NCBI GenBank assembly: GCA_002989075.1
Contig: PSQN01000005.1
Coordinates: forward strand, 558,001 to 622,000
DNA from: Arthonia radiata
Taxonomy: Eukaryota; Ascomycota; Arthoniomycetes; Arthoniales; Arthoniaceae
Direction of reading: 5' to 3'
DNA length: 64,000 nt
A program made the position numbers and the translations under genes. A model generated the notes under the pieces. It saw only the letters and a list, made by a program, of their open reading frames with translations, did not search any database and had not been told where the DNA came from. Position 1 is the first letter of the stretch, and each line of letters opens with the position of its first letter. Below, one piece after another: positions 43,621 to 52,823 of the stretch.

Positions 43621-44025
43621 ATGTTCTGCGACCAAGACTTCTGCTGCGATCTTTTGATCTTCATCATCTGTAAGTAGGCTTGCGAAACCTGTCGTCGACC
43701 CTACACATGTCGATAGACCACAACATCAAGAATGCCGTGCTAATCGTGACGCAGTCCCGCCTTTCATCGTGTGGAAGAAAACAAGGGACCAATTGTGAGT
43801 TACCAGCGCAAGATAAGACGTCGGAAATGCTGTGCATTTCTAAACGTGCTTAGCTGGACCATCATCGATTGCGCACTCGTTATAACAGGTATCGGACACA
43901 TTATCGCCGCGGTCTTCTGGGTGAAGCATCCTGAGGATCTGCCAGAAAGCGAGAACGGAAGCGGAAGCGATCGTGCAGAGAAGGGCATGAATGGGAGGCT
44001 CGAGGGTTGTTCTAGAGACTCGTAA
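43621..44025 (+). CDS. PMP3-like membrane protein, array copy 3 (diverged core)
   Basis: Exons 43621-43669, 43755-43794 and 43854-44025 (introns 85 and 59 nt, donors GTAAGT and GTGAGT), 86 residues. MFCDQDFCCDLLIFIIFPPF starts with the Cys-rich head and carries the Pro-Pro motif; then IVWKKTRDQF. The second hydrophobic segment is WTIIDCALVITGIGHIIAAV, where the usual YIPGIIHA has become GIGHIIAA, so the conserved Pro-Gly is lost. The tail is Glu/Ser/Gly-rich. Intron phases 1 and 2 match the other copies, which supports common descent despite the divergence. Confidence 0.75.
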
Positions 44026-44979
44026 GGGAGCATGGGAGATCACGCTTTGTTGTAGCCTCAAGTTTGTTTCTCGCGTTCTGCAAGTTGAGCGTAATACTTG
44101 CGTCCGTTATGTGAAACTTGCGGACAATGCAAAGCGCCTGAAGTGATATTGCTGATGCGAGGCCTACAAGCTCACTGAGCATGCTCCCATTCGCACTCGA
44201 ATCGAATCGGCGAAAATTCAACCACTGCTCCTTCCTAGGCGGTCCATCGTGCTGCTCAGCCGGTCGAACCTGGCTTTGATGTTGCTCTTGTTTCCTATTC
44301 ATACAGTCGGTAAGAGCCTGAACCCCACCATAAGCAGCTACACTTTAGAAAAAGGTTGACGCGCACTCGTTCATTCACCGTGCCGCGTCAGACGCTGCTC
44401 GCTTTATTATCGTCACTGAGTGTATTGACTTGCGAGGCGAACAGTAAAGCCGCAAAGAGGCTGTTTTATTGGGGTATCACGAACTGCCACAGCAAGAAAT
44501 ATCGATTCTTACTCGAAAAGGAGAATATTCGTATCGTCGGAGACGGACTCCACGTCCCGCATATGTTTCTTCTTCCTCTTCCTTTCTGTAGAATTCTCGT
44601 ATACGTGTCCTCAGCTTCCGTCAGCTGCGTAGATACCCTCTCACAGAGTACCATATTCGATTGGATGTGTCTCTGAGTCAGCCCAGACAGGCTTAGGCTG
44701 TACTTGCCCCACGCCCCAAAGAACACGATGCAAAGTAACAGCCCTGCTGCGCCCAGCGCTCCCCAGTAGACATGTCTCCATTTCTAGCTAACGGTGCTTC
44801 CATTTCTGCAATCTCCACGGGGTTGTTTCACAAGTCACCGGTATTCTTTTCTGTATAGGCGGTTGGGCCGAGTAGCTCAAGCAAGGCTGAAACACCCGGA
44901 AAGACTGTAATACCCACCAGACAAGCGAGGCAATCGTTGCGCGCGATGGTTTAGGAAAAGAGTCGAAGGATCAAGCATC
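44026..44979. other. Spacer between array copies 3 and 4
   Basis: 950 bp. On the minus strand (about 44780-44466) an open stretch encodes a hydrophobic segment (WGALGAAGLLLCIVFFGAWG) followed by a hydrophilic part, possibly a fragment of a small membrane protein. No start or splice model convinced me. Confidence 0.3.
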
Positions 44980-45481
44980 ATGCTTTGCGGCTGCTGTGGT
45001 GTCGACTATGGGTGTTGCTGCCTATCGATATTTCCAGGTTTCCGATGGAGCAAACCCATTCCAAAACTGCTTATCCTCGTTACCCTCATCCGTACGTCTT
45101 TCTGACCCCGCAAATGGCGGAATTCAAGGTCATGCGAGTCTTGCAAAAGATGTAGCGTCATCTGACATACTTGCAGTTCCACCTCTAGGCTATGTATTCA
45201 AGCGGGATTTCTGCTGCAACTGCAGCCTGTGCTGTACTATTTGCAAGCCGTACGTGTCGACTTTCCACCATTATTGCGAACAGCGTACTGATAAGCTTGG
45301 TCACAGTAAACTCTGGATCGCTATACTTCTGACGATTCTTGGCTACATCCCTGGACATGTCTTTGTCTTCTATGATCTGAACAAGCACTTCACTAAGGAC
45401 GACAAAAGCGACGAGAAGAAGGAATTGAAAGTGAAGGAGAAAGACCTCGAAGCCCAAGACCAGCCGCGGAGGAGGTCATAA
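44980..45481 (+). CDS. PMP3-family membrane protein, array copy 4
   Basis: Exons 44980-45091, 45177-45249 and 45307-45481 (introns 85 and 57 nt, both with GTACGT donors), 119 residues. The head is strongly Cys-rich (MLCGCCGVDYGCCCLSIF) and extended by about 20 residues before TM1 (KLLILVTLI). Then come LPPLGYVFKRDFCCNCSLCC and TM2 WIAILLTILGYIPGHVFVFY, a clear PMP3 pattern. The tail is a 35-residue Lys/Asp/Glu helix (KDDKSDEKKELKVKEKDLEA). Nine cysteines flank the membrane segments, far more than in Pmp3 itself, and may be sites for palmitoylation or metal binding; that is speculation. Confidence 0.85.
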
Positions 45482-46066
45482 TCACCGGCGATGATGCATG
45501 AGGGTGAGGCGTTTCCTTTGAAATGGGTACGGAGCGTGGCGTGTTAAGCAAGAGCCTTATGAGTTCTGAAAGTCTGCTTTAGTCGCAGAAGCAACCGAGT
45601 GTTCACGGTCTTGCCGCGAATGCAACACAACTAGTGCCACTGCCCATTGAGCGCACGTGCGATAGCTTCCGGCCGTAGCAAAAAATGTCTGCCCACCTAA
45701 TGACCGCCCATGTCTGTATCATGCCAGATATAGAACGGAGGATCGCGGCACGGGCCGATACCTGCAGCGCCCATGAGGCTGATCTAAACAGGTGGCCCTG
45801 AACCCATTTTCCTCCACCATACAGCCCGCCGAAACCTGCAGAGGAACCACACGACCAGGCTCGAACACCGGCCTCGCCAAACACGGTGCCTCGCCAAACA
45901 CGGTGCCTCGCCAAACACGGTGCCTCGCCAAACACGGTGCCTCGCCAAACACGGTGCCTCGCCAAACACGGTGCCTCGCCAAACACGGTGCCTCGCCAAA
46001 CACGGTGCCTCGCCAAACACGGTGCCTCGCCAAATTACCAGTGCCAGTTGAAGAAGTCCGCACAAA
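45482..46066. other. Spacer between array copies 4 and 5, mostly minisatellite
   Basis: 585 bp containing the 17-bp minisatellite at 45871-46034. Open frames on both strands here come from the repeat and are not genes. Confidence 0.5.
45871..46034. repeat. 17-bp minisatellite, nine perfect copies plus a partial one
   Basis: The unit GCCTCGCCAAACACGGT is repeated head to tail without change from 45871 through 46023, and a tenth partial unit (GCCTCGCCAAA) ends at 46034. The array lies 32 bp before the start codon of PMP3-like copy 5, within its promoter or leader. Because 17 is not divisible by 3 and the unit contains no stop in any phase, several frames on both strands stay open through it. 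Confidence 0.97.
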
Positions 46067-46493
46067 ATGGGCAAGGGCACCGGATGCTTCTATTGGACCT
46101 TCATTGGTCCCCTCAACATCATCTGTACGTCTGTCTCGTCGATGCAAGGCTGCCCCAACGGATATGGCGCTACGTATGATGCAACCGCTTACATCACCAC
46201 AGTCCCGCCCCTAGGCGTTCTACTCGGTACATGGAACATATGGTAAGTGTGCTCGGCGTCGGCGACACTATTGGCTAACAGCGCACTGCAGCTATGTTCT
46301 CTTGAACATCCTCCTCACAGCGCTCGGATGGATACCTGGCGTGATTTTCGCCTTCAAATGGACGCTGGAACATCGCCACGAGAAACATCGTAAACACAAT
46401 GAGAAAAGGATAAAGAAGTTGGGGCTTCATGAGCACCTTGAAAGTTATGAGCCTGAGAAGCCCGAGAAAGAGTCCAAGAACAAGAAAAGTTAG
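46067..46493 (+). CDS. PMP3-family membrane protein, array copy 5
   Basis: Exons 46067-46124, 46203-46242 and 46292-46493 (introns 78 and 49 nt, GCTAAC branch in the second), 99 residues. MGKGTGCFYWTFIGPLNIIF forms TM1. PPLGVLLGTWNICYVLLNIL and LTALGWIPGVIFAFKWTLEH form the conserved core and TM2, close to the PMP3 consensus. The tail of about 45 residues is almost entirely His/Lys/Glu (HRHEKHRKHNEKRIKK), strongly basic then mixed. ATG 46067 sits in AAAATGG context directly after the minisatellite. Intron phases 1 and 2 as in the other copies. Confidence 0.88.
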
Positions 46494-47812
46494 ATGGCCA
46501 GCAACCTTGGACGAGAGGGAATGATGTGGACACAATAGAGGACAGCTTAGAGCCGAGGCCCCATAAGAGGCGTTGAAGGCGCGCGACACCGAGCCACCTC
46601 ACCGCACGAAAGGGCAACGCCCAGGTCCACATTGGCGCACTGCCTTGCCGCTGTTGTCAACACCGAACCCCTCAATCCGCGTGGCATTTTCACAATGCCA
46701 TAACCATCGCGTTGTCGAAGAGGGCCTCGGTGCTGTCTCGCGGAGCACATATCCAACCTTTAACATCATCAATGTCCAGCTCCCAGGCTGCAGCTTCGAC
46801 ATTATTGGGGAAACGATATATAAAGCATCCATCACTGTCTAGACTTAGCAAGACGATGCTCAAGATGGCGGGCCATTCTAGGCGTAACAAAGGCCAGGCT
46901 TGCGCTCGCGACACAAGGCAGCTCTTGTAAAGTGCAAACAAGCACTTCGCAGCTCCAACGAGCGCTCACTCACAAGGAAGCTCTGAAGATTAAAATGTAG
47001 GAGTAGTGAAGACAGGCCAGTAATAATGGAGCGGTTCCCGCCTGATCGCTATCAAGACTGCCATGAATCAAACGTGAGTTTTCAGCTGAGTTCGTCAGCT
47101 CGATAGGGCCTAAACCTCGGACTCCAACCAACCCCCTCTTGCGAAAGATTCCGACCAGTGTCGATACTCAGTAGACTTCTTGCAAACTGTTTGTATAAAA
47201 CGATGCGTGTAATAGAATATGCAGCGCTAGCAGGGGCTTAAAACCGCACTAAACTGATTAAAGACGATGTAAGACGACTCTCGGTTCCAGAACCGGGCCT
47301 ACAACAGATCCTTCTACATACAGCCTCAAAGCGACCCGAACCGAACCGAGACCAGTAAGCCAGCAAGATCGAACTATGCTACGTAGCCTGCTTGAAAAAA
47401 TATGAGCATACGATTGGGAACTTTGCCACAGGTTCATTGAGTACCGATCACCAGCTGCTGCGCATCGCTTCAGCGCTGTTAAGGTGGTTATTGTTATTTC
47501 GATGTCTGCAAAGTCAAAACTCGCGCTCGACGACTTTGATACCGTGCAAGCAAGTGACATGGGGGCCGGCGATTCGAGTTCCATCCATAAAAATATCGAA
47601 GGGTCAGCAGATCCCCATGGCGAAGCCTTTGGCCTCCCGTGCGCGCATCCCACACGGCATACATGGCATCCTTGAAGCTTGCAAAATGAGGCTCGTGTAG
47701 CGACCCACCGGCAGGATGATTCTTTATTAGTGAAGCCGCCAGCCATGACACTGCTGCGGGCGGCGAAAGTGCCAAAGCACGAACGCGTCTGAGTTCGAAA
47801 CGATATTGGCTA
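46494..47812. other. Spacer between array copies 5 and 6
   Basis: 1.3 kb. A 63-codon open frame near 47484-47675 (SMSAKSKLALDDFDTVQASD) looks mildly coding and resembles a hydrophilic tail exon, but I found no PMP3 core before it. It could be the remnant of an eighth copy. Confidence 0.3.
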
Positions 47813-48335
47813 ATGGCCGCCGACACAAGCTCGCTGTTCCTGAGAGTGATAGCTGCGCCGTTCGTCTTTCGTAAGCCACCGCCTCGTTCAGCAAGCGTCG
47901 CGTGCAACAGACCAGCTCCAGGGTCCACTAACACAACCGCGCAGTTCCATTCATATCAGTGGCCATCGCAAGTGGCTTTGACTCCGAGTATGAGCATCTC
48001 GATCTAGCATAAACCTTCATCGATGTCTCGTACTAAGCCAGGGATTTAGCGCCTTCAAAAACTCCTTCAGGTTCATGTACCACGGCCTCTACATCAATGG
48101 CATCCTCTACGCCTGCGCCTGGGTGGAGGACGGCAGAGAACCGAGACACATGCATGCGAACTGTTTCGATGACGAGAACTGTTACAACTTTGGTTGGCTG
48201 ACTGGCGCGATGAAAAAGCCCGCTTTGCCGTTGGGTATGGCACAGTGGTTTGGCAGTCAGAGTCTCTCCACCACCAAAGAAACACCATTGAGAGACGTCG
48301 AAAGAGGCCCGGAGAGTCCTCAGAGAGCTGTGTAG
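47813..48335 (+). CDS. PMP3-like membrane protein, array copy 6 (diverged, long tail)
   Basis: Exons 47813-47870, 47945-47987 and 48050-48335 (introns 74 and 62 nt), 128 residues. MAADTSSLFLRVIAAPFVF is TM1. LPFISVAIASGFDSD replaces PPxxV (first proline lost). AFKNSFRFMYHGLYINGILY with ACAWVED aligns with LLINxLLTxLGYIPGIIHAWY, where Pro of YIPG has become Asn. Exon 1 has the same length as in copy 5 (58 nt), and the intron phases 1 and 2 are conserved. The tail is the longest in the array, about 70 residues, with a CFDDENCYNF segment. The second acceptor (TTTAG at 48049) was set by frame, so a few residues around it are uncertain. Confidence 0.68.
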
Positions 48336-48944
48336 GATGAGGACCGATACGCGGCTTAGCTGTTTACCTAGTCTACGACCAACCATGACTGACAGGAACA
48401 GGCGGTGGAAGTCGTCAAGAATCAAAGTTAGCTATTACGGGGAATGGCAGAGTGCCTTTGCCCGCGCCAGGAGTACACAGGCGAGGGTCAAGAAGAGCCT
48501 CTGTGAAGTGAATCTGTGAAGCCGAAGCAGTTGTCGCGCTTGCTGGCTGTGTCTACGAGAGGCCCATTGCGGTCGTGTACGGCAGAGAGAGCTGACAGAA
48601 GCAGCTATAATCTTACGGAAACCCTCTCCAATGACCCGGCTCACATGGTAAAAAGCCGCGCAATCTCTCATTGGCTAACAAAACGGATGCTGTGCTAATG
48701 CTTGGCTGACACATACCATGATCGAGCAAGGTGTCCACTGGACCCGCACGACGCAAACGGCAAGACCTGCCTCGTGCAACTTGTCCCCATAGGCAGCCGT
48801 TCTTCATTTTCCGATTCCATTGAATACTCTCAATGGCTAGTGGTGTGTCCATTCATATTGCTTTGCGACGCGGGAGACTCGGTGAAATTTTAACTACCGC
48901 GACCTTGTTCGAGGCCTGCCCCTTCAAACAAACTCTAGCCCAAG
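48336..48944. other. Spacer between array copies 6 and 7
   Basis: 600 bp, no gene supported. Confidence 0.4.
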
Positions 48945-49313
48945 ATGGGCTTCTGCACGAACGCACTCCTTAGCATTTTTGCATTTTTTTGTGAGTCTGC
49001 GCGGAAGGCAACGGCGAAGCATTACCACCAGCTGAGCTCAATGGCGCAACATTGATGGCTTCAGCCTGTACCGCATAACACTACCGAGACGGGAATATTG
49101 GCTAACGAACAAGGACAGTGCCACCGGCCGCGGTATTGTTCAAAAAGGATCTCGACATCTGTAGCCCGTAAAAATTAAATCATACAGCCCTCTTTCACCG
49201 ATGCAAGGCTGATGCTTCGAGACAGGCAATTCCTGATCAACATTTTGTTGACCATCATAGTCTGGATCCCTGGTATTCTTCATGCCTGGTGTGTCATTTG
49301 GTTCCACCTATGA
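48945..49313 (+). CDS. PMP3-family membrane protein, array copy 7 (minimal form)
   Basis: Exons 48945-48990, 49119-49167 and 49226-49313 (introns 128 and 58 nt; GCTAAC branch in the first, donors GTGAGT and GTAAAA), 60 residues. MGFCTNALLSIFAFFLPPAA, VLFKKDLDIC, then QFLINILLTIIVWIPGILHA and WCVIWFHL: a nearly standard PMP3 of family-typical size with no added tail. Intron phases 1 and 2 conserved. The exons are too short to appear as a long open frame, yet spliced together they give the full family consensus. The last gene of the array; about 680 bp separate it from the bL27m gene. Confidence 0.85.
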
Positions 49314-49996
49314 TTTAAATGTGCGAAGTCTCCAATTTCGTTGCGGTGAGAGAGCTGCGGACATATTGCAGCATCACACCCACAGCAGTGCGCCTATGTT
49401 ATGACGTCCAAGCAAGTCTCCTTGATGAGCGCGGCACAGCTAGCACGGGAGACTAGAGCAGCATGTTCAAGCGATCTTTTTCTCGATGCGCTTGTGGCGT
49501 GGCCTGTGCGAGCGGCGTCAACGTTCGGCCTGATACCATCCGCTCAGGCACCAGGACATGGCTATGCAGGTAACTGCGTGGATTGTGGAATGTGATCTGG
49601 ATCACAGTTTCCAGCGTGCGCTGAGGATCCGTTGGATCGACTTTGCATTGTCTGCTTTCAAGAGGGAATAGAATGGCGGCGAGGGGTGGTGGTCACTGTC
49701 GTTTTGCGTCGCGCCCTTCGAGCCACGTGACAGAGGGTGGTCGATCAGAGGGAAGAGGTGGAATGGTTAGTCGAGGAGATACGGTACCACTGCATTCATG
49801 AAAAGCTGAGCAGATTGTCCAGTAGAAAGAGATTGATGGATGAATAATCGCGCTGCTCCCGCAGACGTTATGTACTGTTCTTTTGCAGTGCCATAAATTT
49901 CATACGTGCATTATCTCTAAGCTTGGCATCTACTTGCGTCGACTCAAACACTCAAAGTCCCAGTTGGATTAGGAGCAATCGACGTGCACCCAAACG
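49314..49996. other. Spacer after the PMP3-like array
   Basis: 680 bp. No gene supported; presumably holds the bL27m promoter. Confidence 0.4.
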
Positions 49997-50886
49997 ATGT
50001 TGCTCAATCGCCTGAGCTGGCCACTCGCACACTCTGGGAATAAGCAGATCTCCCGCACGCAACAGCATGTCATCACGGGCGAGCTTGTTCTACGGCCGCA
50101 CTGTCGACAGCAACCCTCTCCCTTCGCCGTCACCGTACGCCATGCCACGCACGGTGTCCAAGGTCGCGCAAACGGGCCAAAGAATGGGCCGGGCAAGCGA
50201 CTGGGGGCGAAGAAGACAGGAGGTGCGTGCAGCTCTCACTCTAGGCGATCTTGTATGAAACAACAATCCGCTAACCACTCCACCACTATCCAGACGAATA
50301 CGTAATCCCCGGCAACATCATCTTCCGCCAACGCGGCACGAACTGGTACCCCGGCGAAAACGTCGGCATGGGCCGCGATCACACGCTCTTCTCCCTCCAA
50401 ACCGGCTACGTGAAATACTACCGCAACCCGAGCCTACACCCAAAGCGTCGATACATCGGCGTAGTCTTTGATCGGAACCACACATTGCCCCCTTCACCGA
50501 CAGCACCGCGACGCAGAAAGCTCAACATGATCGCCGTGCCGCGCAGGGACGAGCCCGCAGAACCACCGATCAACCAGGACGCGGTTGGGATACTTGATAC
50601 TGTGCAGGACCCTGCGGGCCAGGTCCTTGTGGCGTCGCGAACGACGAAACGGAGTAGGACGGGGGATGAAGATGTTAAGATGCGGCCAGATTATAGTTAT
50701 CGGGAGAGCAATTGGCAGATTGGACGGGCGGCGGAGAAGGCGGGCGTGAAGGTTAGGGAGTTCGAACCGGGCGATAGGTTCCGTGCGTGGCGTAAGACCA
50801 ATGTGAGAAGGGCGAAGGCTGCGGAGAAGAGGGCGATGGGCAAGCAGAAGACCGTCAAGCGGAAAGGGAAAGCAAGGAAGCGGTGA
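49997..50886 (+). CDS. MRPL27/MRP7: Mitochondrial large-subunit ribosomal protein bL27m
   Basis: Exons 49997-50222 and 50294-50886 (71-nt intron, GTGCGT donor, GCTAAC branch, ATCCAG acceptor, phase 1), 272 residues. A basic N-terminal presequence leads to [20 protein letters not shown] and [10 protein letters not shown], the bL27 N-terminal signature. The globular part follows: [20 protein letters not shown] and [21 protein letters not shown] long fungal C-terminal extension (about 150 residues), basic and ending [14 protein letters not shown], is typical of the Mrp7/MrpL2 family (yeast gene MRP7, alias MRPL2). Located near the peptidyl-transferase centre in the mitoribosome. The ATG at 49997 is the first in frame with the presequence. 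Confidence 0.92.
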
Positions 50887-51464
50887 TCATCTCAAACTAT
50901 ATTGTAAGAAACATTGTATCATTTGAGTTTCAGCAGCGGCTTATGGAACCACCTGCGCTTGCACGTATTCCTATCCATACGTCACCTCCGCCGCGTCAGG
51001 GGTTTGTACGCCGACATGTCATGCAATTGATTTAAAACGGCAAATGTCAGCCCTTGGTTGACAAGAATCCTATCATCATCAGTGTAGTGGGCTTCATTCT
51101 CAGTAACTTTGGGTTTTGGAAGAGAACAATCACATCAGAAAATCCTTGATATTACTATCATATTTATACAGCGATTCTTAGCGTACATATCAGGCCAAGA
51201 GTGTGGGGCGTAAATGCCACAAGTGGAGAGGCAGACGGCATCAACACTTCTGGAGCTGGTCTCCGATCGGAGCACCTTCTACTGTGAATCGCAGCCGGCG
51301 TACGAGCTACATGTCATTCCCCAGTCCTCGACGACGCTGTGCGCAGTGCCCAGTTACCAATCTGACCATGAGGTCCGAATGTGCTGCCTTACGTCTGCTT
51401 GGAAACTTTTCGCCACAGAAATCTGCCTCGCCTAGTTCGCGCCTTGCTATGTGTTCGGGCCCTC
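50887..51464. other. Convergent 3' spacer
   Basis: About 580 bp, partly AT-rich near 51110-51180. No gene supported. Confidence 0.45.
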
Positions 51465-52156
51465 TTATCTGTCATCGGGAGCGTCCTTAGCCTTGCGCAG
51501 TCCCAACATACTCCTCTTAGGCTTGGGTTTGGCTGTCTGCGCTGGCTCATGCTCGGTATCAGACTCATTCCGAGAAGCCGGATCTGGATGTATCACCCTT
51601 CTATATGCGTCACGGAGTGGACTGCGGCTCGGTTTCCTCGCCGATGAGCCTTCTGTGCCCCTGAATGGAGATCGAAGGAGTCTACCGAAGCCAGAGCCGC
51701 GGCTCTCGGACTCAGGCGTTTCATTGTCGCGGCGTCGTACCTCCTGCTTACGAACCGGGAGGGGGCGAAGGGCTGAAGCATTCTCCAAATCATGCTTGTT
51801 GAAGTCCTTCCGTGGTGGCGTGGGTGGCCTGTCACCCTGCTAATTGTGCATGTAAGCTCAGCGTTCGGGAAAGGGACGTCCTCGAGGAGAAAGGGACGTC
51901 CTCGAGGAGAAAGGGACGTCCTCGAGGAGAAACGTACGTCGTCGGTGGCACCGGCTTGATTGCCGTGTTTGCGTTCACTCCCGTTGAAGTATTGGACATA
52001 TGGGATTTTATGCTGCTTATGCTTGGCATGGAGGAAGTCTTTCGATTCCCTAACGTGACCGTCGCGCGCGCTAATGCACGGCACTTCGTAATCTATTCGT
52101 TGGAATCCGCCTTCTCCAATAGCTCCCCCTTTATTAGCCTCGACAGTGATGAACAT
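51465..52156 (-). CDS. Hypothetical Arg/Ser/Pro-rich protein
   Basis: Model: exons 52156-51938 and 51839-51465, 98-nt intron (GTACGT donor, ATTAG acceptor, phase 0), 197 residues. The C-terminal half looks like real disordered protein (RPPTPPRKDFNKHDLENASA, then SRGSGFGRLLRSPFRGTE) and ends KRSMLGLRKAKDAPDDR. The N-terminal half (MFITVEANKGGAIGEGGFQR) is less certain and further 5' exons are possible. The intron contains a 20-bp tandem repeat. The gene lies about 100 bp downstream of another minus-strand orphan. Family unknown. Confidence 0.4.
51869..51945. repeat. 20-bp tandem repeat, three perfect copies plus a decayed one
   Basis: Unit GAAAGGGACGTCCTCGAGGA at 51869-51888, 51889-51908 and 51909-51928, followed by a changed copy (GAAACGTACGTCGTCGG). 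Each unit holds two palindromes, GGACGTCC and CTCGAG. The decayed copy supplies the ACGTAC that serves as the minus-strand donor GTACGT of the preceding gene model, so the repeat fills most of that intron. Confidence 0.9.
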
Positions 52157-52256
52157 CACATGAGCTTTCGGGGTCCGTGGGGACCATGGTAATTTGTGTT
52201 CTCTATGATGTTTAACACTGAATATTGGCTCACAGGGGCTAGTCACCCAAGTTGAT

Positions 52257-52823
52257 CTATTCAACATGTGAGCATGCTTTCTTTCGACCAGTGCCACTTC
52301 CAAGAAGTATTCCAGGAAGTGCTGGCAAGTAATCCGGATAGAAGGGGTAACGGTGATGTCTCCGGGCCACGTACTTGATCAAGACATGGGTAATGTGGTA
52401 ATTCCCTACGCTGACCTTCGTGCGATTTGGCTTGCCATCTTTCTTGTCGTTTTCCTGTAACCATGCCATAATGTTTTCAGCGATGCCGACGAAGTACTCC
52501 ACGTGTTCTTTCTCATCGTCAGGCGCGTAGGTGTTCCCGTGTTCGGGAATCTTTGAGGGGTCTACGAGACTTTTATTCTCCCACGCGCCAACGGAGACAT
52601 AAAAGTCTACGGTCCTACCCTCGCGCTGTCCACCCTCCCTTTGAGTCCAATCCTTGCCAGTGTAGGGGAGTTGGTATTTAAACCTATAGTTCTTGGCCTC
52701 CCCTTCTGTACGCAGCTCTGGCAGAACCTCCGTTTCATTTAGTACAGTAATCTTGTGAGGGTCCGTAGGATCGAAAAATGAAAGTCTCCAATCGGATTTC
52801 CCTCCAGGGGCCTTTTGCGCCAT
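52257..52823 (-). CDS. Orphan soluble protein, 188 residues
   Basis: Single exon from ATG 52823 (MAQKAPGGKSDWRLSFFDPT), ending 52257. No signal peptide or membrane segment. Balanced composition with many charged and aromatic residues (FKYQLPYTGKDWTQREGGQR, VDFYVSVGAWENKSLVD, AENIMAWLQENDKKDG), suggesting a folded globular protein. I do not recognise the family. Reading upstream of 52823 leads to a TTG-start extension without support. The C-terminus (LPALPGILLGSGTGRKKA) is hydrophobic then basic. Confidence 0.6.
   Translation of the reverse strand: MAQKAPGGKSDWRLSFFDPTDPHKITVLNETEVLPELRTEGEAKNYRFKYQLPYTGKDWTQREGGQREGRTVDFYVSVGAWENKSLVDPSKIPEHGNTYAPDDEKEHVEYFVGIAENIMAWLQENDKKDGKPNRTKVSVGNYHITHVLIKYVARRHHRYPFYPDYLPALPGILLGSGTGRKKACSHVE

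Noticed and set aside
45603-46214. Overlapping open frames of 97-142 codons on both strands, rich in CLAKHGASPN or RHRVWRGTVF repeats
   Set aside because: They are produced by the 17-bp minisatellite, which has no stop in any phase and a length not divisible by 3. They are not genes.
51593-52303. Continuous 236-codon minus-strand frame
   Set aside because: It reads through the 20-bp repeat. The spliced alternative gives a better C-terminus, and the segment before 52156 overlaps the stop of the neighbouring orphan gene.
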